Assembly: GCA_000018565.1 (NCBI GenBank)
Contig: CP000875.1
Span: forward strand, 1,379,199-1,443,198
Reading direction: 5' to 3'
Source: Herpetosiphon aurantiacus DSM 785
Lineage (GTDB): Bacteria > Chloroflexota > Chloroflexia > Chloroflexales > Herpetosiphonaceae
Length of the DNA stretch: 64,000 nucleotides
Under the pieces are notes generated by a model. It was given only the letters and a program-made list of their open reading frames with translations, had not been told where the DNA came from and ran no database searches. Each line of letters begins with the position of its first letter. The first letter of the stretch is position 1. Both the position numbers and the translations under genes were made by a program. Positions 1 through 10,586 of the stretch are shown here, piece after piece.

Positions 1-263
1 ATGCCAAAGTCGTGGAACAACAATTGCCACGAATTACTGCACCAATCTTAATCATTCATTCACATCAAGATCGTACAATTCCCACATCCGCCGCCGAAGC
101 GATCTATCGCCAAGTTGGCTCCAGCGATAAACAATTACTGTGGTTCGATAAAAGTGGCCACGAAATGCTCCGCGATGGTGAATCGCCAGCAGTCTTAGAT
201 GCGGTTGAGCAATTCGTGCTGCATCATCGTGCCCAATATCAATCATCAACAAACAAGGAGTAG
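1..263 (+). CDS. Alpha/beta hydrolase, C-terminal part (gene enters from the left)
   Basis: The frame is open from the window edge, so the start lies outside. The visible 86 or so codons are the end of an alpha/beta-hydrolase fold. A short beta strand (APILIIHS) is followed by HQDRTIP, where the Asp is the usual acid of the triad, and about 30 residues later by SGHEM, where the His is the usual catalytic base. This spacing is typical of monoacylglycerol-lipase or carboxylesterase (Est30-like) serine hydrolases. The nucleophile elbow is upstream and not visible. The stop codon is only 8 bases before the next start, and its AAGGAG/TAG overlap suggests it is co-transcribed with the LCP gene. The substrate cannot be told from the fragment. 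Confidence 0.75.
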   Translation, partial: AKVVEQQLPRITAPILIIHSHQDRTIPTSAAEAIYRQVGSSDKQLLWFDKSGHEMLRDGESPAVLDAVEQFVLHHRAQYQSSTNKE

Positions 264-271
264 ATAGCTGC

Positions 272-2029
272 ATGCCTGCAAAAACCGATACACCTGAGGA
301 ATCGACCAACGGGTCAGCCAATGATCTATCGCTCGATGCTGAGCATGTTCGTAGTCAAGCTACCACACCCTTGCCAACTCGTTCACGTGCCGCAGCTAAA
401 GCCGATGCTGCCAACGACGCGGCGTTGATGAATGATCTGTTGTTGAACAATAATTCGACTGCTGCTGCACGCCCACGCCCACGGGCCGTACCACGTGCTG
501 ACCACGAAGGATCATATGTTCGTGTGCCCAAGGCAGTCCAATCGGCGGTTGGCAGCCGACCAACCTCGCGCCCATTGCCACCCAAAACAGATCCAATCAA
601 ACGTACCTCGCGTGGAGCTGGCTGTGGTATGGTTATGCTTGGGGTCTTGCTAACGGTGGTTTTGGTCGGTGGTGGTGGGGCACTTTGGGCCTATTTAAAG
701 GTTAAAAATGCCACAAGTGATGCCTTAGTAACCATCCCAACCCAAGCGCCAAACCTAGTCGAAAATCCTAATAATCCTAATCCTCAGCCCAATCAACCTT
801 TGGCAACCCCCGATATTGTCAAAGATCCCTTTAATTTGTTGTTGATTGGGGTCGATTTACGTGAAAATGATACCAAAGCTCGCACTGATACCATCATTGT
901 GTTGCATATTGATCCAACCCAAAAATGGGCCAGCATGGTTTCGATTCCGCGCGATAGTTGTGCCGAAATTCCAGGCTACGATGCCCCAGGCACATGTTCG
1001 CAGCGAATTAATGCAGCCTACGAACTGGGTTATAAAGAAGGTATCGCCCAAAATATGACGATTCCTTCAACTCAGGCAATGGCATTAACCCGCGATACCG
1101 TCGCCAATATGCTGAATATTAATATCGATTATGTTGCTCAAGTCGATTTTAAGGGCTTTCGCAAAATTGTTGATGCCGTTGGGGGCATTACAATCGATGT
1201 GCAACGCCCGCTATGGGATGCGACTTACCCAACCGATGATGACGATTATGGAGTGATTCGGCTGTTTATTCCGGCTGGCTTGCAACACATGGATGGCACA
1301 ACTGCGCTGCGTTATGCCCGTTCACGCCATCAAGATGCTGATTATGGCCGCTCACGCCGCCAACAAGATGTGATTCGAGCGCTGGTTCAAACCCTCAAAG
1401 ATAAAGGCTTGCTCGACCAAATTGATGCCTTGGATAGCCTTGCTGCACAACTCAAAGGCTCGTTCTATACCGACCTGCCAATCGATGACCTTGGCAATTT
1501 ACGGGCTTTGGCTGGGCTTGGCAGTGATATTGCCAATGGCCGGATCAAGAGTGTCAAATGGGATACCAGCTCAGTAATCGGCTATATGGATGAGTCGCAG
1601 TATGTGCCAATTTGGGACCCTGCCAGCATCGCGGCCACGGTTGATCAATTATTGACCAGCCCAATTCCTGATACCAATAGCCCAATTGATGGTAGCTCAA
1701 ACACACCTTCGGACGACAATCTAAGCATCGAAGTGATCAATGGAGCGCAAATTAGTGGTTTGGCAGGCGATGTAGCAACTCACCTCGAAAACCGTGACTA
1801 TCAATTGCTCAATCCTTCAACCGCTTCAACCGTGTATGACACCACCAAAATCATCGATTTTGGCAATCATAAAGAACTGCGTGAGCAACTTGCTGCTGAA
1901 TTGGGGATTAGCAGCCGCAACATTATTGTGGTAAGCAAAACCAGCCCAGCTCCCGAACAACCAAAGGGCGACGCAGCTTTAGTGTTGTTGCTTGGCCGCG
2001 ACTATGATGAGGCGTGGCGCAAACCCTAA
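272..2029 (+). CDS. LytR-CpsA-Psr (LCP) family cell-wall ligase
   Basis: LCP proteins transfer undecaprenyl-linked glycopolymers onto the cell wall or other acceptors outside the membrane. This 585-residue protein has a long charged, Ala/Pro-rich cytoplasmic N-terminus (about 1-110) and one membrane segment near 118-142. The LCP domain (about 185-460) shows the family signatures: LLIGVDLR followed by TDTIIVLHID, then SIPRDS, then a C-terminal ALRYARSRHQDADYGRSRRQQ block whose Arg and Asp residues bind the pyrophosphate. A LytR_C-like domain (about 490-580, starting IEVINGAQISGLA) follows. The domain order is that of actinobacterial and chloroflexal LCP proteins. The acceptor polymer is unknown. 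The gene starts 8 bases after the hydrolase stop and ends at a strong bidirectional terminator. Confidence 0.9.
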   Translation: MPAKTDTPEESTNGSANDLSLDAEHVRSQATTPLPTRSRAAAKADAANDAALMNDLLLNNNSTAAARPRPRAVPRADHEGSYVRVPKAVQSAVGSRPTSRPLPPKTDPIKRTSRGAGCGMVMLGVLLTVVLVGGGGALWAYLKVKNATSDALVTIPTQAPNLVENPNNPNPQPNQPLATPDIVKDPFNLLLIGVDLRENDTKARTDTIIVLHIDPTQKWASMVSIPRDSCAEIPGYDAPGTCSQRINAAYELGYKEGIAQNMTIPSTQAMALTRDTVANMLNINIDYVAQVDFKGFRKIVDAVGGITIDVQRPLWDATYPTDDDDYGVIRLFIPAGLQHMDGTTALRYARSRHQDADYGRSRRQQDVIRALVQTLKDKGLLDQIDALDSLAAQLKGSFYTDLPIDDLGNLRALAGLGSDIANGRIKSVKWDTSSVIGYMDESQYVPIWDPASIAATVDQLLTSPIPDTNSPIDGSSNTPSDDNLSIEVINGAQISGLAGDVATHLENRDYQLLNPSTASTVYDTTKIIDFGNHKELREQLAAELGISSRNIIVVSKTSPAPEQPKGDAALVLLLGRDYDEAWRKP

Positions 2030-2041
2030 AACGATCAGCAA

Positions 2042-2074
2042 AAGCCCCTCTTCTAGGCTATAGCAGAGGGGCTT
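2042..2074. terminator. Bidirectional terminator between convergent genes
   Basis: A perfect 10-bp inverted repeat (aagcccctct / agaggggctt) with a 13-base loop lies 13 bases after the LCP stop and 27 bases before the stop of the opposing phosphoesterase gene. It is well placed to end both transcripts, although the T-run is poor. Confidence 0.75.
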
Positions 2075-2100
2075 GGGTTAACTTGTAACAAGAGTAGTTG

Positions 2101-3264
2101 CTATTGACCAAACGTTAGTTGAATGTGCACAACCTCAGGGTAGGTGCCAATCCGCATTGGTGGCCCCCACGTGCCAAAACCCGATGAGACAACCACATGG
2201 GTCGAGCCACGTTGCAATGCTCCCCAATCTTCTTCATACATCATATTTGTAACGAGATTGAACGGGAAAATTTGCCCGGCATGGGTATGCCCCGAAACTT
2301 GCAGATCGGCTTCAACGGCAATCGTATCATTCAATCGATTAGGGTTATGATCCATCACCAGCAGCGGCAATGAGCGGTCTGTATTGGCGATAATATCAGC
2401 TAGGGCCATCCCTTCACCAGCAGCCCGTGGCGGGGAAGGATCATCGCGCCCAGCCAGCACCAAACTATTATCTACTACAACCCACTCATCAATCAGCAAC
2501 TGAATGCCGGCTTGTTCCAACTCGGCGCGAAAGCTTGGCAATTCGGGGTCGCGCACATCGTGATTGCCCATAATTGCATAGATGCCAAGTCGAGCTTGCA
2601 GCTTGCTGAGTTCGCTAGCCATCGCTTGATCAAGAAACGGCTTAAAATCGTCATCAATCAAATCGCCTGCGATCAGAATAAGGTCTGGCTGAAGCTGATT
2701 AACCATGGTAACCAGCTCTTGAATCCGACCATTGCCATTGATCAAGCCAAGGTGATTATCGGAAACCAGCACAACCGACAACTCACGATAGCTGCCTGCT
2801 GGTTTGGCAATGTTGAGCGTATACTCGGTAACCACTGGAGTGCGGGCCCGCCACGTTCCATAGATGATGGCGGTGAGAATAATTGTAAAGATGACTGTGC
2901 CAGTCATTCTTAGGGTCGCCTGCGATCTGAGCTTCCACGCAGCGAGTAATTTGGTTTTGCGCAGGATCAAGCGCAGCAAGTCTACTAGTGCCAGCAACAG
3001 CCCGGCATAGACAAAGATTGCCCACCAGTAACTGCCAATTTGGGCCAAAATGGTACTGAGGCTCGCAGGCATAAAGCTTGCGGCAAAGCGAAGCAGAAAA
3101 TAGGCGCTGGCCAACCCCGCAAATCCGATCCAATAAACCCACTTAACCCAGCCTGGCAATGCTCGCGGAACTAGCGATTGAAGCCACTGCCAAGTTCGGA
3201 TGCCGATGTAGCTATTGATCCCGCCGTAGAGCAGCAAAAATAGACTAATGATAAGAATGTTCAT
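2101..3264 (-). CDS. Membrane-anchored calcineurin-like metallophosphoesterase (YkuE-like)
   Basis: A 387-residue protein. The N-terminal 140 residues form about four membrane helices (MNILIISLFLLLYGG at the start, others near 40-60, 75-100 and 120-140). The rest is a calcineurin-type phosphoesterase with all metal-binding motifs: SDNHLG (D-x-H), AGDLIDD (GD), MGNHDVRD (GNHD), MDHNP (H) and GHTHAGQ. Family members hydrolyse phosphomonoesters or diesters with two metal ions; YkuE in Bacillus is a related wall-associated enzyme. The catalytic domain probably faces outward, but topology cannot be settled from sequence. It faces away from guaB across a 250-base spacer and converges on the LCP gene. 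The substrate is unknown. Confidence 0.88.
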   Translation of the reverse strand: MNILIISLFLLLYGGINSYIGIRTWQWLQSLVPRALPGWVKWVYWIGFAGLASAYFLLRFAASFMPASLSTILAQIGSYWWAIFVYAGLLLALVDLLRLILRKTKLLAAWKLRSQATLRMTGTVIFTIILTAIIYGTWRARTPVVTEYTLNIAKPAGSYRELSVVLVSDNHLGLINGNGRIQELVTMVNQLQPDLILIAGDLIDDDFKPFLDQAMASELSKLQARLGIYAIMGNHDVRDPELPSFRAELEQAGIQLLIDEWVVVDNSLVLAGRDDPSPPRAAGEGMALADIIANTDRSLPLLVMDHNPNRLNDTIAVEADLQVSGHTHAGQIFPFNLVTNMMYEEDWGALQRGSTHVVVSSGFGTWGPPMRIGTYPEVVHIQLTFGQ

Positions 3265-3322
3265 GGGAAGATGTTCTCGACAACTAACATGATCAATGCG
3301 AATATCAAGCGAGGCATAGTAA

Positions 3323-4993
<1,671 letters not shown>

Positions 4994-5003
4994 AATTCAA
5001 ACC

Positions 5004-5035
5004 AGCCCTGCTTCCTTAAAATTGGAAGCAGGGCT
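5004..5035. terminator. Bidirectional terminator after guaB
   Basis: A perfect 12-bp inverted repeat (agccctgcttcc / ggaagcagggct) around an 8-base AT-rich loop sits between the converging guaB and DinB-fold genes, 10 bases after one stop and 6 bases before the other. Confidence 0.85.
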
Positions 5036-5041
5036 GAAATG

Positions 5042-5548
5042 TTAACCAACCTGAGCGCTATCGTTGCCAACAGCGGCTAAGGTTTCCTTTAAATGATGGC
5101 CTTCGTGCCAGATACAGCCACCAGTTTGGGCAACTGGCGAGGCTGCTTCACCACCCCAAGGCGCAATCATTGGCGCTGCTAGTTGCTCAGGCGTGAAGCT
5201 TGCCAAGGTATTCTTGATTTGCTGGCGCACGTTTGTCCATTGCTCAAGTGCTTGTTCGTAGCTAAGCTGATTGCGTTCTGCGACGGTGCGACCATTGAAA
5301 GCATTGAGCGCTGCTTCGCCTTCCAAATCGGGCATTTCGGTCAGATAGCCTTGGCCAGCTTGATGTGCCTGCAAACCCTTCAAAAACTCTTCTTCCCAAA
5401 TCGTAAGATGGCAAATAATGTTGGTCACCGTCCAAGGGCCATCAGCATAAACCACAGCATTGGGGTCGAGTGCTCCAAATTTGGCTTGGTTGGCAGCCCG
5501 ATCAGCATCCAAAGCGGCGATCATCTCGGCAACAGTAGCGTTTTGCAT
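5042..5548 (-). CDS. DinB-fold protein (ClbS/DfsB-type)
   Basis: A 168-residue four-helix-bundle protein of the DinB/YfiT superfamily. The metal-ligand pattern is visible: a first His in NIICHLTIWEEEF near 50 and a pair in IWHEGHHLKETL near 150. The TVTNIICHLTIWEEEF segment resembles the ClbS/DfsB subgroup, whose best-known member protects against colibactin. Most members of the superfamily are uncharacterised, and many are thiol-dependent S-transferases or hydrolases. The ATG at 5548 is preferred over a GTG three codons earlier because GGAG lies 10 bases before the ATG but directly abuts the GTG. A single gene converging with guaB; function not assignable beyond the fold. Confidence 0.75.
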   Translation of the reverse strand: MQNATVAEMIAALDADRAANQAKFGALDPNAVVYADGPWTVTNIICHLTIWEEEFLKGLQAHQAGQGYLTEMPDLEGEAALNAFNGRTVAERNQLSYEQALEQWTNVRQQIKNTLASFTPEQLAAPMIAPWGGEAASPVAQTGGCIWHEGHHLKETLAAVGNDSAQVG

Positions 5549-5627
5549 CTGATACACACTCCTATAACAGAACGTATGTACGATTATACCTAACTAGCAG
5601 CTTGCTCAACTCAGCCTAAAGGTTGAG

Positions 5628-6413
5628 TTATTTCCCTTGCCATTTGGCAGCGCGTTTTTCTAAAAAGGCGCTCGTCCCTTCCTTGACATCTTCGGTAACG
5701 CAAAGTTGGCCAAAGAGGCCATTTTCGTAGGCGATGGCATCGCGCAAGCTCATTTCTGCGCCCCGATTGATTAACCGTTTGGCAAGAGCCGTCGCTAATG
5801 GGGCATTTTTGGCAACTTTGGCCGCCAATTGATGCGCTTGATCAAGCAATTCGGCAGCAGGCACGATTTTTTCAATTAAGCCAAGCCGCTGCGCTTCGCT
5901 GGCTGGAATCCGTTCGCCAGTGAGGACTAAATATTTGGCCACACCAGTGCCAGCCAAGCGTTGAACCCGCAAAGCCCCACCCCAACCAGGCACAAGCCCC
6001 AAACCAACTTCAGGCAAGCCAACCTGAGCTTGTTCGCTGGCGATTCGAATATCGCAGCCCAAGGCTAGCTCAAAGCCACCACCAAGCGCAAAACCATTAA
6101 TTGCAGCGATTGTGACTTGTGGCAATTCGCCTAGTTTCCAGAGCACATCGTGCAAGGCTTCCGACATTTGGCTGCCTTGCAGCGAGCTTTCAATGCTGTT
6201 AACCTCGCTAATATCTGCGCCAGCAACAAAGGCTTTTTCGCCAGCCCCAGTAATAATTAATGCTCGCACTTGGGTATTGTTGGCTAATTGCTCGACGGCT
6301 TGGCCTAATTCGCGAATGGTTGCGCTATTCAAGGCATTCAAGGCCTTAGGCCGATTAACCGTGATAACTGCAATTTGTTCATTAATTTCAAACAGAATAT
6401 TTTCAAATGACAT
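5628..6413 (-). CDS. Enoyl-CoA hydratase/isomerase (crotonase family)
   Basis: A 261-residue crotonase-fold enzyme, the normal length for a short-chain enoyl-CoA hydratase, which adds water across the 2,3-double bond of enoyl-CoA in fatty-acid or butyrate-type pathways. The oxyanion-hole segments AFVAGADI and NGFALGGGFELALGCD are present. Both catalytic Glu positions are kept: one in GGGFELALGCD and one in LPEVGLGLVPGWGG. The start ATG is preceded by a G-rich stretch (GGGGGTTCC). It lies upstream of the 3-hydroxyacyl-CoA dehydrogenase gene on the same strand order (dehydrogenase first in transcription, hydratase second), so the two enzymes catalyse consecutive steps. A 224-base spacer with repeats separates them. 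Confidence 0.92.
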   Translation of the reverse strand: MSFENILFEINEQIAVITVNRPKALNALNSATIRELGQAVEQLANNTQVRALIITGAGEKAFVAGADISEVNSIESSLQGSQMSEALHDVLWKLGELPQVTIAAINGFALGGGFELALGCDIRIASEQAQVGLPEVGLGLVPGWGGALRVQRLAGTGVAKYLVLTGERIPASEAQRLGLIEKIVPAAELLDQAHQLAAKVAKNAPLATALAKRLINRGAEMSLRDAIAYENGLFGQLCVTEDVKEGTSAFLEKRAAKWQGK

Positions 6414-6503
6414 GGAACCCCCTATGTAAAATCAGAAGGCAAAAATCAAAAGGCAGAAAGGTTATATTGTCATTGGTCTAGCGAATCAAACGGGCATATG
6501 ATG

Positions 6504-6638
6504 TATTTTGACTTTTGCCCTTTGCCTTTTGCCTTTCATTGTGGCAGAAGGCAAAAAGGTGAATTTGCTGGCAAGTGCGTGAATCAAGCAAGCAAATGGT
6601 TTATTTTGACTTTTGCCCTTTGCCTTTTGACTTTCATT
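6504..6638. repeat. Two direct copies of a 37-bp CTTTTGCC-rich repeat, plus an inverted fragment
   Basis: The 37-base unit beginning tattttgacttttgccc occurs at 6504-6540 and 6602-6638 with one mismatch, 98 bases apart. An inverted, partial copy (gaaggcaaaaatcaaaaggc) starts near 6434. The second copy ends on the stop codon of the dehydrogenase gene. The arrangement fills the spacer between the two beta-oxidation genes and looks like a duplicated intergenic repeat. Confidence 0.8.
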
Positions 6639-7486
6639 TAGTAAGAATAAAAACCTTGGCCCGATTTGCGCCCGAAATGGCCGGCGAGCACCATGCGGCG
6701 GAGCAATGGCGGCGGGGCAAAGCGTGGCTCACGGAATTCATCAAACATAATATTGGCGATCGAGTAGACCGTATCAATGCCCACAAAATCGAGCAAGGTT
6801 AATGGCCCCATCGGATGCCCACAGCCAAGCTTCATGCCTTCGTCGATGTCCTCACGGGTGGCAACGCCGCTTTCAAGCAAGCGCACGGCATCGAGCAAAA
6901 ATGGTACAAGCAAGCGATTGACAATAAATCCGGTGGTATCGCTGGTGTTAATCGGGGTTTTACCCAAAGCACGGGTAAACTCATGCAGGCTGGCAATCGT
7001 TTCATCGGAGGTAGTAAGGGCACGCACGATTTCGACCAATTTCATGACCGGAACCGGATTGAAGAAGTGCAATCCAGCAAAGCGGTCGGGTCGCTTGGTT
7101 ACTGCTGCCATTTCCATAATCGTTAGTGATGAGGTGTTGGAAACAAAAATTGTGCTGGGGGGACACAATTCATCGAGCGCGGTAAAAACTTCGCGTTTGG
7201 CTGGCAATTGCTCAACAATCGCCTCAATAATCAAATCGCAATCTGCCAAATCCTCGAAGCTAGTGGTGCCATACAAGCGGGCCAAGCTTGCATCGCGGTC
7301 GGCGGCACTTAGTTTGCCTTTGCTAACATCCTTTTCCAAAATAGCGTTGATGCGATCCAAGCCTTTATCTAACACAGCTTGATTAACTTCTCGCACAACC
7401 GTCATAAAACCTGCTTGGGCGGCAACTTGGGCAATGCCCGCGCCCATCAAGCCACAGCCAAGTACCCCGACTTTCGTGATCGCCAT
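6638..7486 (-). CDS. 3-hydroxybutyryl-CoA (3-hydroxyacyl-CoA) dehydrogenase
   Basis: A 282-residue NAD(P)-dependent dehydrogenase, the length of stand-alone Hbd/PaaH enzymes that interconvert 3-hydroxyacyl-CoA and 3-oxoacyl-CoA. The dinucleotide-binding fold begins at once with GVLGCGLMGAGIAQ. The catalytic His lies in GLHFFNPVPVMKLVEI, and the C-terminal helical domain has GFIVNRLLVPFLLDA and GCGHPMGPLTLLDFVGID. The start is preceded by AAGGAGATGATCG, a good SD site. With the enoyl-CoA hydratase downstream it makes a two-step module, and a PHB-depolymerase-like gene lies just upstream on the same strand, so 3-hydroxybutyrate metabolism is a reasonable but unproven setting. Confidence 0.93.
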   Translation of the reverse strand: MAITKVGVLGCGLMGAGIAQVAAQAGFMTVVREVNQAVLDKGLDRINAILEKDVSKGKLSAADRDASLARLYGTTSFEDLADCDLIIEAIVEQLPAKREVFTALDELCPPSTIFVSNTSSLTIMEMAAVTKRPDRFAGLHFFNPVPVMKLVEIVRALTTSDETIASLHEFTRALGKTPINTSDTTGFIVNRLLVPFLLDAVRLLESGVATREDIDEGMKLGCGHPMGPLTLLDFVGIDTVYSIANIMFDEFREPRFAPPPLLRRMVLAGHFGRKSGQGFYSY

Positions 7487-7672
7487 CGATCATCTCCTTG
7501 TGCTACAACAAGCAATTGATTGCTACTATTATAGCCGACTTAGAATGCAGTGCGTCAGAGATGATAAGGCTATAGGCTTATGGCGCTAGGCTATCGGAAC
7601 ATGGTGTGGTGTTTCAAACAATCCAAATAACCAATAGCCTCATCCTTCGTGCGCTTCGTGGATCAAAAAAAC

Positions 7673-8680
7673 CTACTGCCCAAGCCGATGTTGCTGCATA
7701 AACTCCCAGGCTGCGTCGGCTGCATAAAAATCGCGGTTATGCGGATTTTGACGTTGTTGCAAACGTGCTGGCTCTTCAAGACTGGGCCACGTGTGTCCAC
7801 CGCCATCAATTCGATAAAAGCGCACAAGGTTGTCTTGGTAGGTATTGATCGTCACAGTGCTATGATCGTCAGGGTTGATATCGGGCAAATGGCTAATGCT
7901 GGGTTGGTTGGTAATGCTCAACATGTCGAGCCACATTTGGATAGTCGCTTCGGCGGAAAGCACTTGGCCTTGCTGGCTATCGCCTGGAATATCAATTAAA
8001 CCACCAGCGTATGGCATAATTGGGTCGGCAGTGCCCGCCAATAGCATCAACGGGGCAGGCGTACCCAACATTTTACACTGACTATTTTGAGCCATATACC
8101 CCGCGCTACCAACCACCGCCGCAATCCGATCAGGCAATTCGAGCGCTAGTCGTAGCGACATCATCGAGCCATTGGAGTGGCCTGTCGCATAGACCCGCGT
8201 CTGATCAATTGAATAGGTTTGAGCAAAGTGGTCGATCAACGTGCTGATAAATTGCACATCATCGCTGGTTGAAGGGTTATCCCAATCGCTGCGACAATCG
8301 TTCCAGCGCCGATTCATGCCATCAGGATAGGCCACAATAAAGCCATGTTGGTCGGCAAGTGTATTCCAGCGTTCTTGGGTGGTTAATGTCATAGCCGAAT
8401 TACCAAGCCCACCGCCGCCATGCAACATAAAAACCAATGGTGCTCCGACTGGATCAAGCTTTGCTGGCAGATAATAGATAAAACTACGAGTTTCGCCTGC
8501 AACCAGCAATTCTGCTTCGTGCAACGTGCCTTTGGGCAGGCCAAGGCTATTTGGCTCAGCAACTTGGCTGGTTGAGTTCGGTGAAACGGCGACAGCTTGA
8601 CGATTAGCTCGACTGCAACTAAACAAGCTAAGGCTTAACCCAAGCAAACCTAGAAAATAGCATAAACGCTGCATGTGCAT
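7673..8680 (-). CDS. Secreted lipoprotein esterase, PHB-depolymerase/feruloyl-esterase (LpqC) family
   Basis: A 335-residue alpha/beta hydrolase with a lipoprotein signal peptide (hydrophobic 7-20, then FSCS), so probably anchored outside the membrane. FMLHGGGGLGNSA supplies the oxyanion hole. GHSNGSMM carries the nucleophile Ser, AGTADPIMPYAGG the Asp and GGGHTWPS the His. The pattern is that of the LpqC/PHB-depolymerase-like esterases, which cleave ester bonds in polyhydroxyalkanoate, feruloyl-polysaccharide or similar substrates. The first of two nearby ATGs is favoured because GGAGGG lies 6 bases before it. The real substrate is unknown. Confidence 0.88.
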   Translation of the reverse strand: MHMQRLCYFLGLLGLSLSLFSCSRANRQAVAVSPNSTSQVAEPNSLGLPKGTLHEAELLVAGETRSFIYYLPAKLDPVGAPLVFMLHGGGGLGNSAMTLTTQERWNTLADQHGFIVAYPDGMNRRWNDCRSDWDNPSTSDDVQFISTLIDHFAQTYSIDQTRVYATGHSNGSMMSLRLALELPDRIAAVVGSAGYMAQNSQCKMLGTPAPLMLLAGTADPIMPYAGGLIDIPGDSQQGQVLSAEATIQMWLDMLSITNQPSISHLPDINPDDHSTVTINTYQDNLVRFYRIDGGGHTWPSLEEPARLQQRQNPHNRDFYAADAAWEFMQQHRLGQ

Positions 8681-8782
8681 TGATCACCCTCCTAGTTAAA
8701 AAGAACGAGCTTGATCGTAGCAAAGGCAGCGCTATTGCAGCATCACCCAATTAGGCGATTGGCGATCATCCTTGGTGATTAA

Positions 8783-10396
8783 TTAGGGTAGCCAAACTAA
8801 GTACATGGTTGAGGCTTGAATTTGGCCTGCAAACCGATCGTGGAATTCGACAGTTAGCGTTTGGCCGGCCCATTGCGCAACCAATGAATTGGGAATTGTG
8901 ACTAAAGTAGGGGAGGGTGCGATGCTACCAGTATATTCAAAGCGAAACACTTCTTGATTATTGAGTTTGAATACCACGGCATCATCAACCAGTGAAGGCG
9001 TTTGCCCATCAGGATCAGCACTTAGCACAAACGAACCGCCAGTTGGCACAATGCTTGGAACATTAATGGTTGTTTGATAAAATACTTGGCCTTGTTGGGC
9101 GACAGGTTGAACAGGAATGGTTTGTTGATTGATTAAGAGGCTAAACGTGGTTATAGGAGCTTGAACTAATGCCAAATATTGCGCAAAGTCTGCTTGGCCT
9201 TCTTTTGTGCAAAGAATATTGGCACAATGAACAACCCGCAGATTGGTATTAATCAAATCAAAATAAATAAATAGTCCTAAGTTGTCTGCCCCTTTTTTTA
9301 TTGTGGGATGATACCCGAGGAATGTACCGAGATGTGCTGTAATCGTCGTAATCGTCGCACTACTGCATGCAATATTCTCACAATGTGCGATTCGTAAATC
9401 GTCATTATCATGCACACCAGCAATTGGCCGTATATGATAAACGATCAGAGGTAATCCATCAAATCCAATCATAATACTACTCATTGTACCACTTTCAGCG
9501 CCTATACTATCAACAAGGTTAATTGTATAATCACTACAATTAAATGTATTACATTGGGCAACTAATAAGTGATCCTGAACAATATCATAAAAACTGATAA
9601 TAGGGTAGTTATTTGAATTTATGGTGATATCAAGGATATAAGAGAATATGTCTGCGGGATTTATATATATTTGTGTAGTTGTAACATCACTACAAGCTTC
9701 ATTATTACAATACTTGAACTTTAATTCAACTGATAAATGATGGATCAATTTATTATATGCAATAATGACTTTATTATCACCACCTACGATCATTTTTCCT
9801 GCAAATGATCCATAAACCTCTTCATCAAGAGTTGTAATTGTTGATACACTACACGTGATATTATGGCATTGTACATATTTTAACGTCGCAATAGCATCAT
9901 CTTCAGCATAGAGAATTGCCGGAAACCCATTAGCGCCAATGACAATATCCGTTTTAAAGGTAACCCACAGGGTTGAGGTTATCGTAGAGATTGTTGCTGA
10001 ACTACATTCAACATTTTGGCAGTGTGCGATTTTTAATGTGCGATTGGTCAGATCCATATAAGCGATAACGCCTAAACCGTCGTTGCCAATCACGATTGAT
10101 CCATATTTGCCAACGTTATATTGGCTATCAATAATCGCTCTGCTCGATTGGCTGCATTGTAAATTTTTGCAGTGGGCAACTTTTAAATCTTGATTTGTTG
10201 TGTCGTAATAGGCGATCAACCCTAGGCCGTCTTGACCAATTACAAGATCGCTCGTCTCACCAACATCACCATTGGCATCAACTAATGAGCCAATTGGTGG
10301 TGTTTGGGCCAAGGTTGCTTGATCAGCAGGTGCAAAACCAAGCGTTAGGAGCAGCAATAATGCTAGTAAACGATAGCCAGCACGGAATGATCGCAT
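8783..10396 (-). CDS. Secreted protein with seven C-x4-C repeats, probable seven-bladed beta-propeller
   Basis: A 537-residue protein with a signal peptide (GYRLLALLLLLTLGFAPADQA). Between about 45 and 405 it has seven repeats of roughly 50 residues. Each repeat has a GxDGL-like turn and a strand ending in LKVAHC, and closes with a C-x4-C pair (HCKNLQC, HCQNVEC, QCHNITC, YCNNEAC, QCNTFNC, HCENIAC, HCANILC). Seven such units suggest a seven-bladed propeller with one disulfide per blade. A beta-sandwich-like tail follows and ends MYLVWLP, the C-terminus seen on other secreted proteins here. The middle of the gene (about 9240-9900) is much richer in A+T than its neighbours. The ATG at 10396 has GAGGAG 8 bases before it. 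Ligand and function unknown. Confidence 0.75.
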   Translation of the reverse strand: MRSFRAGYRLLALLLLLTLGFAPADQATLAQTPPIGSLVDANGDVGETSDLVIGQDGLGLIAYYDTTNQDLKVAHCKNLQCSQSSRAIIDSQYNVGKYGSIVIGNDGLGVIAYMDLTNRTLKIAHCQNVECSSATISTITSTLWVTFKTDIVIGANGFPAILYAEDDAIATLKYVQCHNITCSVSTITTLDEEVYGSFAGKMIVGGDNKVIIAYNKLIHHLSVELKFKYCNNEACSDVTTTQIYINPADIFSYILDITINSNNYPIISFYDIVQDHLLVAQCNTFNCSDYTINLVDSIGAESGTMSSIMIGFDGLPLIVYHIRPIAGVHDNDDLRIAHCENIACSSATITTITAHLGTFLGYHPTIKKGADNLGLFIYFDLINTNLRVVHCANILCTKEGQADFAQYLALVQAPITTFSLLINQQTIPVQPVAQQGQVFYQTTINVPSIVPTGGSFVLSADPDGQTPSLVDDAVVFKLNNQEVFRFEYTGSIAPSPTLVTIPNSLVAQWAGQTLTVEFHDRFAGQIQASTMYLVWLP

Positions 10397-10529
10397 GCGC
10401 AATTCTCCTCTAGATAGAGATCATGGTAGGCAAAAATGCGGGGTCAGTAGATGAATTGGGAAACTCTCTCAATAACCTGTAACCTCGCTCTTGCTCACGA
10501 TTTAGTATAGCATGATCAAAAATTCATGC

Positions 10530-10557
10530 TTGACAAATGTTGAACTCAATATACAAT
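10530..10557 (+). promoter_or_regulatory. Sigma70-type promoter of the Rrf2 regulator gene
   Basis: TTGACA at 10530-10535 and TACAAT at 10552-10557 are separated by 16 bases. A short inverted repeat, gcatga...tcatgc (10510-10529), abuts the -35 box and could be a regulator site. Confidence 0.65.
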
Positions 10558-10586
10558 ATATCTAGTATAAATTATTGGCGAGCGTT

